This document shows positions 1-5,827 of a stretch of DNA of 11,475 nt, one piece after another. This DNA comes from Lachnospiraceae bacterium. GTDB taxonomy: Bacteria > Bacillota > Clostridia > Lachnospirales > Lachnospiraceae. The number at the start of each line of letters is the position of its first letter. Position 1 is the stretch's first letter. The notes under the pieces are model-generated. The model made no database searches. It was given only the letters and a program-made list of their open reading frames with translations, and was not told the origin of the DNA. The stretch is taken from contig JAAUZN010000032.1 of NCBI GenBank assembly GCA_014804565.1, positions 52,764 to 64,238 of the forward strand, in the 5' to 3' direction. A program made the position numbers and the translations under genes.

Positions 1-529
1 CATGTGCCACATAGGGCAAAAACTTCTCCAGAATATCCTTCATCCGTATTTTCAAACTGGCCGTGTTCACACAAGGGTGGCAGCCCACAAATTCATCCTG
101 CAAAAGGTCCTGATCGATCAAAAGCCTCACTCTGTGCTCCTTGTCATTCATCAATCCCATCACACTCACCGAGCCCGGCGTAATGTTTAAAAAATCCTCC
201 ATATATTCCGCCTCCGCGAAGGAAAGTCTGGCTGTGCCAAGCTGTGCTGAAAGCTCCTTCGTCTTAAACTTTTTTAACCCCGGCATCATGAGCAGATAAA
301 AATCTGTCTTCTGTCTGTTGCACAAAAACAGATTCTTACAAATATGAATCCCCAGCGCCTCATCCACCTCATGGCAGTCATCCACAGTAGCTGCCGCCTC
401 GTGGTCCACCCGCAAATAGGGAATCTCCAGTTTCTCCAAAAGCTCATATACTGCCATTTCTTTCGAAAGTCTACCATCGGGTGAGGGTTTTATGTCAACT
501 GGCGTTCTCGCCATTTCTCTTTCTTCCAT
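1..529 (-). CDS. ProX-type prolyl-tRNA deacylase (YbaK/EbsC domain), 3' end cut by window
   Basis: Likely a free-standing aminoacyl-tRNA deacylase that hydrolyses misacylated tRNA(Pro), acting in the cytosol as a trans-editing factor. The reading frame is open to the window edge (176 codons visible) and probably lacks only a few residues. Family features seen: residues 65-69 KNLFL with the conserved lysine, 117-129 TPGSVSVMGLMND, and 149-158 GCHPCVNTAS, the usual YbaK/ProX signature blocks. The ATG at 529 is chosen because GGAAGGA lies 11 bases upstream; an in-frame ATG at 514 (MARTPVDIK) is a real alternative. It follows the dCMP deaminase stop by 25 bases, so the two are probably co-transcribed. 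Assignment to the family is firm; whether it edits Ala- or Cys-tRNA(Pro) cannot be read from sequence. Confidence 0.88.
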   Translation of the reverse strand, partial: MEEREMARTPVDIKPSPDGRLSKEMAVYELLEKLEIPYLRVDHEAAATVDDCHEVDEALGIHICKNLFLCNRQKTDFYLLMMPGLKKFKTKELSAQLGTARLSFAEAEYMEDFLNITPGSVSVMGLMNDKEHRVRLLIDQDLLQDEFVGCHPCVNTASLKIRMKDILEKFLPYVAH

Positions 530-541
530 CTTCTCGCCATT
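505..541 (-). repeat. 11-bp direct repeat spanning the ProX start region
   Basis: AATGGCGAGAA (minus strand) occurs at 541-531 and again at 515-505, 26 bases apart, so the two ATGs are in different frames. The second copy holds the alternative ProX start at 514. The first opens a 16-codon frame that ends at 490-492. It looks like a small duplication around the translation start. Confidence 0.6.
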
Positions 542-554
542 CCTTCCTTGGCCG

Positions 555-1043
555 TCAATATCCAAATATGCCTTCTAATGACTCGTCCTCTTCAATCCAC
601 TGCTGTACCGGTATCACTCTGTATTCCGTGTCCGTGTCTCTGACATACACCGTCTCAATCCCTGCATTGATGATCTGTCGCTTGCACATGGAGCAGCTGC
701 AGGAGTTTTTCACATACTCTCCCGTCTCCGCCTCCACGCCCGCCAGATACATGGCGCTGCCGATCATCTTATCCCGCGAGGCACTGATGATCGCATTGGT
801 CTCCGCATGCACACTGCGGCACAGCTCATAGCGCTCTCCCCGTGGAATTTCCAGCTTTGCACGGATACACTCTCCCACATCGGTACAGTTTTTCCTGCCC
901 CGCGGCGCTCCCACATAGCCCGTGGATATAACCTCATCGTTCTTCACGATGACCGCGCCGTAATGTCTGCGCAGGCAGGTGGAACGCTGTGCCACCATCT
1001 TTGCCAGATCCAGATAATAATTTACCTTGTCTCTTCTTTCCAT
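555..1043 (-). CDS. dCMP deaminase (zinc-dependent cytidine/deoxycytidylate deaminase family)
   Basis: Deaminates dCMP to dUMP, feeding thymidylate synthesis, in the cytosol. The 162-residue protein has the family zinc site: H79 and catalytic E81 in HAETNAI (79-85), and the two cysteines of CSMC (C117, C120). A further pair, C53 and C59, lies in the insert typical of dCMP deaminases. The ATG at 1043 is preferred: GGGAG lies 7 bases upstream. A TTG two codons earlier (1049) also keeps the frame but sits too close to that ribosome site. The gene has its own probable promoter and is visibly more GC-rich than most of the run upstream, like the ProX gene that follows. It may therefore belong to the resident chromosome rather than to the acquired run. 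Confidence 0.94.
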   Translation of the reverse strand: MERRDKVNYYLDLAKMVAQRSTCLRRHYGAVIVKNDEVISTGYVGAPRGRKNCTDVGECIRAKLEIPRGERYELCRSVHAETNAIISASRDKMIGSAMYLAGVEAETGEYVKNSCSCSMCKRQIINAGIETVYVRDTDTEYRVIPVQQWIEEDESLEGIFGY

Positions 1044-1107
1044 AGTCAATCTCCCGATTATATTATGTAAACCTAAAATCCATTCACCGCTCTGCTTTCT
1101 GCGTGTA

Positions 1108-1116
1108 AGTATAGCA
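1108..1116 (-). promoter_or_regulatory. Probable extended -10 promoter for dCMP deaminase / ProX
   Basis: Minus strand TGCTATACT, an extended -10 element (TGn-TATACT), lies 64 bases before the dCMP deaminase start, in the 105-base gap after the GNAT gene. No good -35 box is present at 17 bases, as is common for extended -10 promoters. No other junction in the window shows a comparable promoter. Confidence 0.5.
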
Positions 1117-1122
1117 TAACTC

Positions 1123-1138
1123 CGGTTTCCAATCTATA
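1123..1138. repeat. Degenerate copy of the inter-gene motif (inverted type)
   Basis: Plus strand TTTCCAATCTAT resembles the inverted-type core AATTTCCAATTTAT at 8087. It lies just after the stop codon of the 1149-1706 GNAT, the position the motif takes elsewhere. It matches in TTTCCAAT and TAT only, so it could be chance. If real, it would mark the left edge of the motif-bearing run. Confidence 0.3.
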
Positions 1139-1148
1139 GCGATTTCTC

Positions 1149-1706
1149 TCACTCCCTTGTCCAATATCCGTCATAAGCATATCCCGTCTTACCGATCAAC
1201 AAATGTTCAGACTTGGCAAATCCTGTCTTTTGAAGCGCTTCCACTCTTTCTACTGCATAGATCGGCCCTTTCGTAAGGATTCCGTCACACCCCAAAAGCT
1301 CCGAAATGTGCGGTACGATAATCGCAATAATGTCTTGCAGCATACTTGCTTTCTCGTAGTCACTTCTTACATCAATTCTTAAAATTCCCATATTGTTAAA
1401 TTCATCCTCGGAAACTCTTAAACACAATTCGATCGTCCCGATCACACTCGGTACAGATTTATCAACGATGGACAGTCTGGCAAACCAGCCATTTTCATAC
1501 GACATTTTCCAAAAATCAAGCGCTTCCTGCATTCTTTCCTTTGTCGCATAGTAAAAATTATCACCGTCACAGTTATCGCTGTTAAAAAAGGGCAAAGCAT
1601 TTTTGTCGCTATAAACCCGTAACAGATCGTCACAATCTTCCTTTTCAACGGCTCTTAATTTGAATCTTTCATTCTCCAACACCGGAATCTCTTCGTAAAT
1701 ATTCAT
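1149..1706 (-). CDS. GNAT family N-acetyltransferase (RimJ/RimL-like)
   Basis: Predicted acetyl-CoA-dependent N-acetyltransferase of 185 residues; substrate unknown. It opens with the usual first strand, ENERFKLRAVEKEDCDDLLRV (from residue 11), and carries the block FNSDNCDGDNFYYATKERM (41-59), a GxIEL strand (90-94) and a C-terminal ALQKTGF (157-163), the ordinary GNAT 'Y/LxxxGF' end. The region where the CoA loop R/QxxGxG/A should follow the central strand reads RSDYEKASM (114-122), so the canonical glycines are missing; the loop is diverged and activity is less certain. Start supported by GGAGG 7 bases upstream. It follows the C39-like gene by 39 bases. Confidence 0.85.
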   Translation of the reverse strand: MNIYEEIPVLENERFKLRAVEKEDCDDLLRVYSDKNALPFFNSDNCDGDNFYYATKERMQEALDFWKMSYENGWFARLSIVDKSVPSVIGTIELCLRVSEDEFNNMGILRIDVRSDYEKASMLQDIIAIIVPHISELLGCDGILTKGPIYAVERVEALQKTGFAKSEHLLIGKTGYAYDGYWTRE

Positions 1707-1721
1707 GATATACCTCCAAAA

Positions 1722-1737
1722 TGTTTTAGTGAAAACA
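1722..1737. repeat. 6-4-6 inverted repeat upstream of GNAT gene
   Basis: TGTTTT-AGTG-AAAACA on the plus strand is a perfect 6-base inverted repeat with a 4-base centre, five bases before the GGAGG ribosome site of the 1149-1706 gene. It could be a small operator or a weak stem in the mRNA. It has no T-run behind it on the coding strand, so it is not a terminator. AT-rich, so chance is possible. Confidence 0.4.
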
Positions 1738-1745
1738 AGAATCTG

Positions 1746-2105
1746 CTAATCAGCATATATCTCCAAAAACGATGTGATTTTGCCGTGTGTGTACTCCCCC
1801 TCGATCAAACCGAACTCAGGATCATAATATTTATTATCATACAGCAGCACCCAATGTGTATATCCTGCATTCGTATGGACTGTTAAAATGGAATACTCAT
1901 AAGGAACAGGATTTTTCTTAGAAATCCGCTTATTTTTTTCAGCGTGTCTGATACTATAAAAATCAAGTATCTCTATCAGCTGACCGATACTCGTAGCCCC
2001 GTCGGTTTTCATATCCTTTATCACTTCTTCAACACTTTTTCCCGCAATCATGGCAATACACGCCTGTCCACATGTTGAAAAAGTAGGCTGCATAATCAAT
2101 TCCAT
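1746..2105 (-). CDS. Small C39-like cysteine peptidase domain protein
   Basis: A 119-residue stand-alone papain-fold protein resembling the peptidase C39 family (bacteriocin-leader peptidases). Catalytic candidates are all visible: Q6 (oxyanion glutamine, six residues before the cysteine), C12 in CGQACIAMI (12-20), H84 in THWVLLYD (83-90) and D95 in YYDPEFG (93-99). The helix after the cysteine, AGKSVEEVIKDM (21-32), is typical. There is no signal peptide, membrane segment or ABC-transporter fusion, so it is probably cytosolic and its substrate is unknown. GGAGG lies 9 bases before the ATG. Upstream is the DUF2185 gene, 39 bases away; no bacteriocin or transporter gene is near. The fold is fairly sure, the function is not. 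Confidence 0.72.
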   Translation of the reverse strand: MELIMQPTFSTCGQACIAMIAGKSVEEVIKDMKTDGATSIGQLIEILDFYSIRHAEKNKRISKKNPVPYEYSILTVHTNAGYTHWVLLYDNKYYDPEFGLIEGEYTHGKITSFLEIYAD

Positions 2106-2144
2106 ATATCTTGCCTCCGTAAAATTCTAAAAAATCAAATAAAC

Positions 2145-2540
2145 CTACTGCTTTTCAAATCGTATTGGCTGTGAGCCGTCGTCTTCTATAAATTTTCCGC
2201 CGGCTGTTCTGATCAGATGTGTTCCGACAGGAAGATTTAAATATGGAATAATGTCCTGATCATAATTGCAGATCGTGTTTAATGCAAATACATGGAAATT
2301 ACTGGCATCATTCGAATACGCTTCACTCTCATCTCCTTTAAAAAAATGCCAGCCGCTATCGGGCTGATTATCTAGTGGTTCATCTCGAAACATGTATCCG
2401 ACTTTCCATCCCTCCTTCGTTATCATATCTGAAGCAATACAGCCTTCCCCATTTGGTTCATTCCAGTCGATCAATGGTTTTACATCAATCTTCAAAAATT
2501 CATCTTTGTTTTTCTTTTTCAATTTATCAAATAAGCCCAT
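2145..2540 (-). CDS. DUF2185 / Imm33-like domain protein
   Basis: A 131-residue protein matching the DUF2185 (Imm33-like) family, whose members include immunity proteins of polymorphic toxin systems as well as stand-alone proteins of unknown role. Signature blocks seen: WKVGYMFRDEP (45-55), DSGWHFFKGDE (61-71), the Y..D..N stretch (75-81) and LNTICNYDQDIIPYL (87-101). A short basic N-terminus, MGLFDKLKKKNK, precedes the domain and is common in cytosolic family members. GGAGG lies 7 bases before the ATG, and the gene follows the methyltransferase by 32 bases. No cognate toxin is visible in the window, so an immunity role is only a possibility; it could be an orphan immunity gene gathered from elsewhere. 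Confidence 0.78.
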   Translation of the reverse strand: MGLFDKLKKKNKDEFLKIDVKPLIDWNEPNGEGCIASDMITKEGWKVGYMFRDEPLDNQPDSGWHFFKGDESEAYSNDASNFHVFALNTICNYDQDIIPYLNLPVGTHLIRTAGGKFIEDDGSQPIRFEKQ

Positions 2541-2572
2541 AGCACATTCCTCCCTGTTCCTTTTCCCGGTAT

Positions 2573-3358
2573 CTATTTCCTTCTTAGTTCCGCAATCGCG
2601 CCATAATGTAAAATCGTAAATTCGTCCGGAGCGATCTGCGCAAGAAGTTTTTTATGCTCTTCTTCCCACCTGGAAATCTCCCCTTCGGAAAGAGACGCTC
2701 CAATCCCGCGGCAAGCCTTCATTCTTCCGTTCCAGCTTTCACGGGTAAACGGTACTTCCAGAAGAAATTCTTCGCGATACACAAGCTGAAATTTTTCTTC
2801 GTAGCAATCAGGCATCTCTATTTGATGAATGGTCTCCCCTGCACCGCTCCAATCCGGATTGTATTTTAATACAAGTTTTTCACTGGCTCCCGCAATCTGA
2901 TCCTCAAAGGGCAGCCACGCCATGTATAAAATCAGAATACTTCCTTCCTGTTTTAACATACGCCAGAGTTTAGGCGCAGCTGTTTCATGGTTGAAATAAA
3001 AGAAACACTGGCAGGCTGTAATGACATCAAAAGACTGATCGGGAAAATCAATATCCTCCGTTGATACCGTATAGTAATCTATATCCATACCCGCTGAAAG
3101 GATTTTAGCCTGTTCAATCTGGTTTTCCGAAATATCCGTGGCAGTCCACTTCGCTCCATACTGGTACATGTTTCTGGGAATAACCCCTGTCCCCGTTCCG
3201 ATATCAAGAACGGCCTGTTCGGCCATACACAAATTGCGGTCAAGAATCTTCTGATAAAATTGTTGGGGATAGATATCACGAAACTTCGCATAATCCGAGG
3301 ATGTCCTTCCCCAGTCAAAGGGAATCCCGTTATCTATATTTTTGTCGATTATATTCAT
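2573..3358 (-). CDS. Class I SAM-dependent methyltransferase
   Basis: A 261-residue Rossmann-fold methyltransferase using S-adenosylmethionine. Motif I is VLDIGTGTGVIP (50-61); the acidic ribose-binding residue is D75 in ATDIS (73-77); the post-II block is EDIDFPDQSFDVI (101-113); and a COGS-type strand, ILILYMAW, runs 141-148. It starts PFDWGRTSSDYAKFRDIYP (13-31), a pattern common in UbiE-like small-molecule methyltransferases of clostridia. The long C-terminal part (150-261), rich in aromatic and charged residues, probably forms the substrate cap; the substrate cannot be told. GGAGG lies 4 bases before the ATG. It follows the PPOX-family gene by only 24 bases. Confidence 0.9.
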   Translation of the reverse strand: MNIIDKNIDNGIPFDWGRTSSDYAKFRDIYPQQFYQKILDRNLCMAEQAVLDIGTGTGVIPRNMYQYGAKWTATDISENQIEQAKILSAGMDIDYYTVSTEDIDFPDQSFDVITACQCFFYFNHETAAPKLWRMLKQEGSILILYMAWLPFEDQIAGASEKLVLKYNPDWSGAGETIHQIEMPDCYEEKFQLVYREEFLLEVPFTRESWNGRMKACRGIGASLSEGEISRWEEEHKKLLAQIAPDEFTILHYGAIAELRRK

Positions 3359-3382
3359 ATTTCCTCCGCGAGCAAAATTGTA

Positions 3383-3853
3383 CTATTCGTGTTCTTTACA
3401 ACTCAGTTTTGTGACCTCCAACTTAAATACTGCAACCGCATTCATCATTTTCTCATCAAAATCCCAGTTTCTTTTCCCGGCATAATGTTCCATGAGCAAG
3501 GAAAGTCCCAATTCCTTTTCATTGCTTTCTGATACTATGCTGACAACACCAGTCCCAATGACACTCTGAAAACGTGCAGAATAACCGCAGGCAGTGTCTG
3601 CTTCATTAAGGGCATAATTTGTGTCCATTTCAAATCCTACAACGGGATTCTTTTTCATTAAATCGATCTTTCTTCCTTCTTTTGCTCCATGAAAATAAAA
3701 AGTATATGTATCATCCTTTACCTCATATCCGAAGTTTAGCGGGACAATATATACTTCTCCCTCATCATAAAATCCAATTCTACAGCAGGTGCATCGACTT
3801 ATGATATTTTCAATTTTCATAAAATCCGTCACTTCTCTATCTTTTCTTCTCAT
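3383..3853 (-). CDS. Pyridoxamine 5'-phosphate oxidase family protein (NimA-like flavin-binding)
   Basis: A 156-residue split-barrel flavoprotein of the PPOX/NimA-like group, which bind FMN or related cofactors; some members reduce nitroimidazoles or other small molecules. Family features: CRIGFYDEGEVYIVPLNFGYE (24-44) forms the first two barrel strands, followed by YTFYFHGAKEGRKIDLMKKNP (50-70), the usual 'YxHgaxeGkKidll' cofactor block, and VVGFEMD (71-77). The C-terminal LEVTKLSCKEHE closes the barrel. The ATG at 3853 is chosen for GAGGAG 7 bases upstream; a second ATG twelve codons in lacks one. The ribosome site abuts an inverted-type copy of the inter-gene motif. Confidence 0.87.
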   Translation of the reverse strand: MRRKDREVTDFMKIENIISRCTCCRIGFYDEGEVYIVPLNFGYEVKDDTYTFYFHGAKEGRKIDLMKKNPVVGFEMDTNYALNEADTACGYSARFQSVIGTGVVSIVSESNEKELGLSLLMEHYAGKRNWDFDEKMMNAVAVFKLEVTKLSCKEHE

Positions 3854-3865
3854 GGTTATCTCCTC

Positions 3866-3876
3866 AAATTCCGTTT
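3866..3876 (+). repeat. Inter-gene motif, inverted type (site G)
   Basis: Plus strand AAATTCCGTTT is the 12-mer AAATTCCAGTTT of the other junctions with one A missing, in opposite orientation. It is followed by ATC and preceded directly by CCTC, the complement of the ribosome site of the PPOX-family gene. The whole unit CCTCAAATTCCGTTTATC matches the layout at 4596 and 8081. Confidence 0.6.
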
Positions 3877-3910
3877 ATCTGCCTGCATAACTCTGATTTA
3901 TGTTGTCATT

Positions 3911-4135
3911 TCAATAGCCACAGTTCCCTCTATCAAGTCTGTCATCGTCCTTGACATATCGGGCATGAAATTCCATATTGATCTGTCTTAACTCTTTTTT
4001 GCCGTCAATGTAATCCTGATACATATCGGCAAGCCCGGCCATACAGCCATCACAATTTGCACTAATGTTCCCAAGAGAATCCCTGACAATCTTTTCACGT
4101 TCTTCCTTTGTTGTGTCTGCAATCAAGTATCCCAT
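3911..4135 (-). CDS. Small conserved clostridial protein of unknown function (CDGC motif)
   Basis: A 74-residue, charged, soluble protein beginning MGYLIADTTKEEREKIVRDS. I recognise the type as widespread in Lachnospiraceae but know of no function. Visible features: two cysteines in CDGC (28-31) and a third near the end in NCGY (71-74), which could bind metal or form a redox pair; a helical, acidic middle; no signal peptide or membrane segment. The frame can be extended to a TTG at 4195, but the ATG at 4135 has AAGGAG 9 bases upstream and begins where relatives begin. It has the longest leader in the array (117 bases), with motif copies towards both ends. Confidence 0.75.
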   Translation of the reverse strand: MGYLIADTTKEEREKIVRDSLGNISANCDGCMAGLADMYQDYIDGKKELRQINMEFHARYVKDDDRLDRGNCGY

Positions 4136-4163
4136 TTTTATAAACTCCTTTTCTCTATTAAGC

Positions 4164-4175
4164 AAATTCAAAAAT
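4164..4175 (-). repeat. Degenerate copy of the inter-gene motif
   Basis: Minus strand ATTTTTGAATTT differs in two bases from the copy AAATTTGAATTT at 10572-10583 and, like it, is followed by GC. It lies 28 bases before the start of the 74-residue gene. AT-rich, so only a candidate. Confidence 0.35.
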
Positions 4176-4238
4176 CGGTTTTTAACAATTCCCAATCATT
4201 ATCTGTCTTTTAAAATAAGGTGTCTCTATTCCCTACGC

Positions 4239-4250
4239 AAACTGGAATTT
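4239..4250 (-). repeat. Inter-gene motif, exact copy (site D)
   Basis: Minus strand AAATTCCAGTTT, two bases after the stop codon of the 4253-4588 gene. With flanks, plus strand CAAACTGGAATTTA (4238-4251) is identical over 14 bases to 10126-10139. Confidence 0.75.
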
Positions 4251-4252
4251 AA

Positions 4253-4588
4253 TCAACTGTTACAATATTTTGCAAAGAAACCATAACACACCCATTTTTC
4301 AATGTAAGCAACAATTTCCTTTTTAGATTTGGACGAAACATATTCTAAAGGACAATCCCACTTATAATCTTTGACAAGTATTAAAATATAATTTCCGTTT
4401 GCATCATAATTTGGATACCACCCTAAATCAATAATCAAATTTTGTTTTTCATTGCAGAGCCGTAATAGATCCTCATGCAATTCAAACAGATCACTTTCCC
4501 CATGTATATCTCTATCATATTCTGTGAAATTATTGTATTCTATTTTCCATCCTGCTTGAATCCGCAACGGTTGTAATTCGTAATACAT
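4253..4588 (-). CDS. Hypothetical protein, 111 residues
   Basis: No characterised function recognised. The protein starts MYYELQPLRIQAGWKIEYNN, has a central LGWYPNYDANGNY (55-67) and a following strand ILILVKDYKWDCPLEYVSS (68-86), then a helix SKKEIVAYIEKWV (88-100). I read this as a small alpha/beta fold built around 'PLRIxxGW' and 'GWYPxYDxNGxY', a pattern I associate with uncharacterised small proteins of clostridia and bacilli. It is soluble, without signal peptide or membrane segment. The ATG is supported by GAGGA 8 bases upstream. One of the AT-richer genes here. It could be an immunity-type protein given its size, but nothing in the sequence shows that. Confidence 0.68.
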   Translation of the reverse strand: MYYELQPLRIQAGWKIEYNNFTEYDRDIHGESDLFELHEDLLRLCNEKQNLIIDLGWYPNYDANGNYILILVKDYKWDCPLEYVSSKSKKEIVAYIEKWVCYGFFAKYCNS

Positions 4589-4601
4589 TTACTTTCCTCA
4601 C

Positions 4602-4614
4602 AACTTCCAAATTT
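4602..4614 (+). repeat. Inter-gene motif, inverted type (site E)
   Basis: Plus strand AACTTCCAAATTT, flanked by CCTCAC on the ribosome-site side and by ATC on the other, in the same layout as 8087-8098 (AATTTCCAATTT): one substitution and one inserted A separate the two. It lies in the 52-base gap before the 111-residue hypothetical gene, next to that gene's ribosome site. Confidence 0.6.
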
Positions 4615-4640
4615 ATCCGGCTGTGTATTTCTGCTTTATA

Positions 4641-5135
4641 TCACAACAGCTTTTCCATAAGATAAAATCTGCCCTTCCTCCAATCCGCAAAGCCGACCTT
4701 TTCATATCCCGCATTACGATACAGCGATAATGCAAAAGGATTCTCGCTGAACACATCAAGACGTACTGCTCTGACATGCAATTTATGTAATTCGTCCTCA
4801 ATATGGGAAAGTGTGTTCTTTGCTATTCCTCTATTTTGGTATACCGGATTAACGCATAGTCGATGAATGATGCGATATTTACAATCCTGGCATTTCCATC
4901 TCCCATTTTGATATTCCTTTTCACATTCTTCATTTACAGTGTATACCACGGTAATGTCATCATCTAATACACCAACATATAGCTGCTGTTTTTGAATATC
5001 CGCCAGGAAATCCGCCTTTTCGGGATATATGTCGTCCCATTGAAAAATACCCTGCTCCTCCATGCTGCAGATGGCGGCCTTTATCAAATTGCAGATTTCA
5101 TCTATGTCACTTTCCTGCGCCAGTCTATAAAACAT
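4641..5135 (-). CDS. GNAT family N-acetyltransferase
   Basis: A 164-residue acetyl-CoA-dependent acetyltransferase; substrate unknown. The canonical CoA site is intact: RLCVNPVYQNRGIAKNTL (92-109) gives the central strand and the Q-N-R-G-I-A loop (100-105). A later LDVFSENPFALSLYRNAGYEKVG (126-148) supplies the second half, with the LYRNAGY end typical of GNATs. The N-terminal part (FYRLAQESDIDEICNLIKAA) is the usual first strand and helix. Cysteines at 82 and 85 (CQDC) in the strand before the CoA loop are unusual for the family. GGGAG lies 8 bases before the ATG. It follows the YhbS-like GNAT by 41 bases, but the two share little sequence outside the fold motifs. Confidence 0.92.
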   Translation of the reverse strand: MFYRLAQESDIDEICNLIKAAICSMEEQGIFQWDDIYPEKADFLADIQKQQLYVGVLDDDITVVYTVNEECEKEYQNGRWKCQDCKYRIIHRLCVNPVYQNRGIAKNTLSHIEDELHKLHVRAVRLDVFSENPFALSLYRNAGYEKVGFADWRKGRFYLMEKLL

Positions 5136-5176
5136 ATTCTTCTCCCTAAGTTGGACACTTCTACTTCTTTCTATAA

Positions 5177-5824
5177 TTAATCACGTATAATAGAATGGCT
5201 ATGAATATAAAATTCTTCCTGACTTGGACAAAATTCCTTTTTCATCGGTTCAAACTGTTCATCAAACTTTTCCGCATCCGCCTTTTCAAATTCACATGCC
5301 GGACTTTCACGATAAACCCGTTTTGTTCCGTTGAGCGTTCCCGGCACTAATTCTTTTACAAGCATTGCCGCAGGATAGCTTCCATCTGCCGTACATATAT
5401 TATACTTTTTACAGCTTTTAAATCCACGAGATACATAGTTATCAGGATTACCAAATATCACGATCACTTTATATCCTAACGCAATTGCCCTGTCAAAACT
5501 AAATTCCAGCAATCTCCTGCTGATTCCCCTGCGTTGATAATCAGGATGCACACTGATCGGGCCAAAAGTAAGGATTGATAACTCAGCTCCACTCTCCTCA
5601 ACAAGCTTTGCTTTTGTATACATCACATTCCCGACAATTTCCCCGTCCTCGGTCTCTGCAACCAGATCGAGTTCAGGAATAAAGTCTTCGTGATCCCGCA
5701 AAACGTGCGCTAAATAATGTTCATCACATCCGGGAACATTCACATTCCAAAATGCCTTGCGTGTCAATATCTCAACTTCTCTGAAATCGCTCTCTGTTTC
5801 ATTTCGTATTGTTATTGGAAACAT
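5177..5824 (-). CDS. YhbS-like GNAT N-acetyltransferase
   Basis: A 215-residue predicted N-acetyltransferase of the YhbS type (COG3153 style), longer than the E. coli protein by a C-terminal extension usual in clostridial members. The CoA site is TFGPISVHPDYQRRGISRRLLE (86-107), with the loop Q-R-R-G-I-S at 97-102. VIVIFGNPDNYVSRGF (120-135) is the characteristic YhbS second block, ending in the YxxxGF motif. The N-terminal FPITIRNETESDF and AETEDGEIVGNVMYTKAKL (56-74) fit the fold. The ATG follows the previous stop codon by three bases, with its ribosome site GAGG inside the end of the GyrI-like gene, so the two are translationally coupled. That pairing suggests a shared small-molecule theme, but this is inference. 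Confidence 0.92.
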   Translation of the reverse strand: MFPITIRNETESDFREVEILTRKAFWNVNVPGCDEHYLAHVLRDHEDFIPELDLVAETEDGEIVGNVMYTKAKLVEESGAELSILTFGPISVHPDYQRRGISRRLLEFSFDRAIALGYKVIVIFGNPDNYVSRGFKSCKKYNICTADGSYPAAMLVKELVPGTLNGTKRVYRESPACEFEKADAEKFDEQFEPMKKEFCPSQEEFYIHSHSIIRD

Positions 5825-5827
5825 ATA

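Larger units (their letters stand above)
4136..4252 (-). other. Unusually long leader between two small genes
   Basis: This 117-base AT-rich gap carries an exact motif copy at its far end (4239-4250), two bases after the upstream stop, and a degenerate copy (4164-4175) near the ribosome site. Between them is about 60 bases with no reading frame of note and no clear promoter. It may be the scar of a lost gene or an extended untranslated region. Confidence 0.4.

Noticed and set aside
481..1070. Plus-strand reading frames opposite dCMP deaminase (481-831, 807-1070)
   Set aside because: Antisense to a gene with clear catalytic motifs; no ribosome site and no recognisable domain.
1722..1737. Rho-independent terminator
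   Set aside because: The stem is AT-only apart from the loop, and no T-run follows on the coding strand.
2145..2540. Toxin-immunity or toxin-antitoxin module around DUF2185
   Set aside because: No toxin gene or second small coupled gene is present; the neighbours are a methyltransferase and a peptidase-like gene.
4136..4195. N-terminal extension of the CDGC protein to a TTG at 4195
   Set aside because: The internal ATG at 4135 has AAGGAG at 9 bases and the extension contains no conserved pattern.
4238..4251. Canonical integron attC sites at the junctions
   Set aside because: I looked for GTTRRRY / RYYYAAC core pairs flanking a long imperfect hairpin; the junctions are too short (29-57 bases mostly) and the repeated motif does not contain those cores.
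5146..5162. Motif variants at 5146-5162 (TAAGTTGGACACTT) and 6676-6692 (CATCTGGACAATAATAC)
   Set aside because: Only the TGGA core is shared with the AAACTGGAATTT form; too weak to count as sites.
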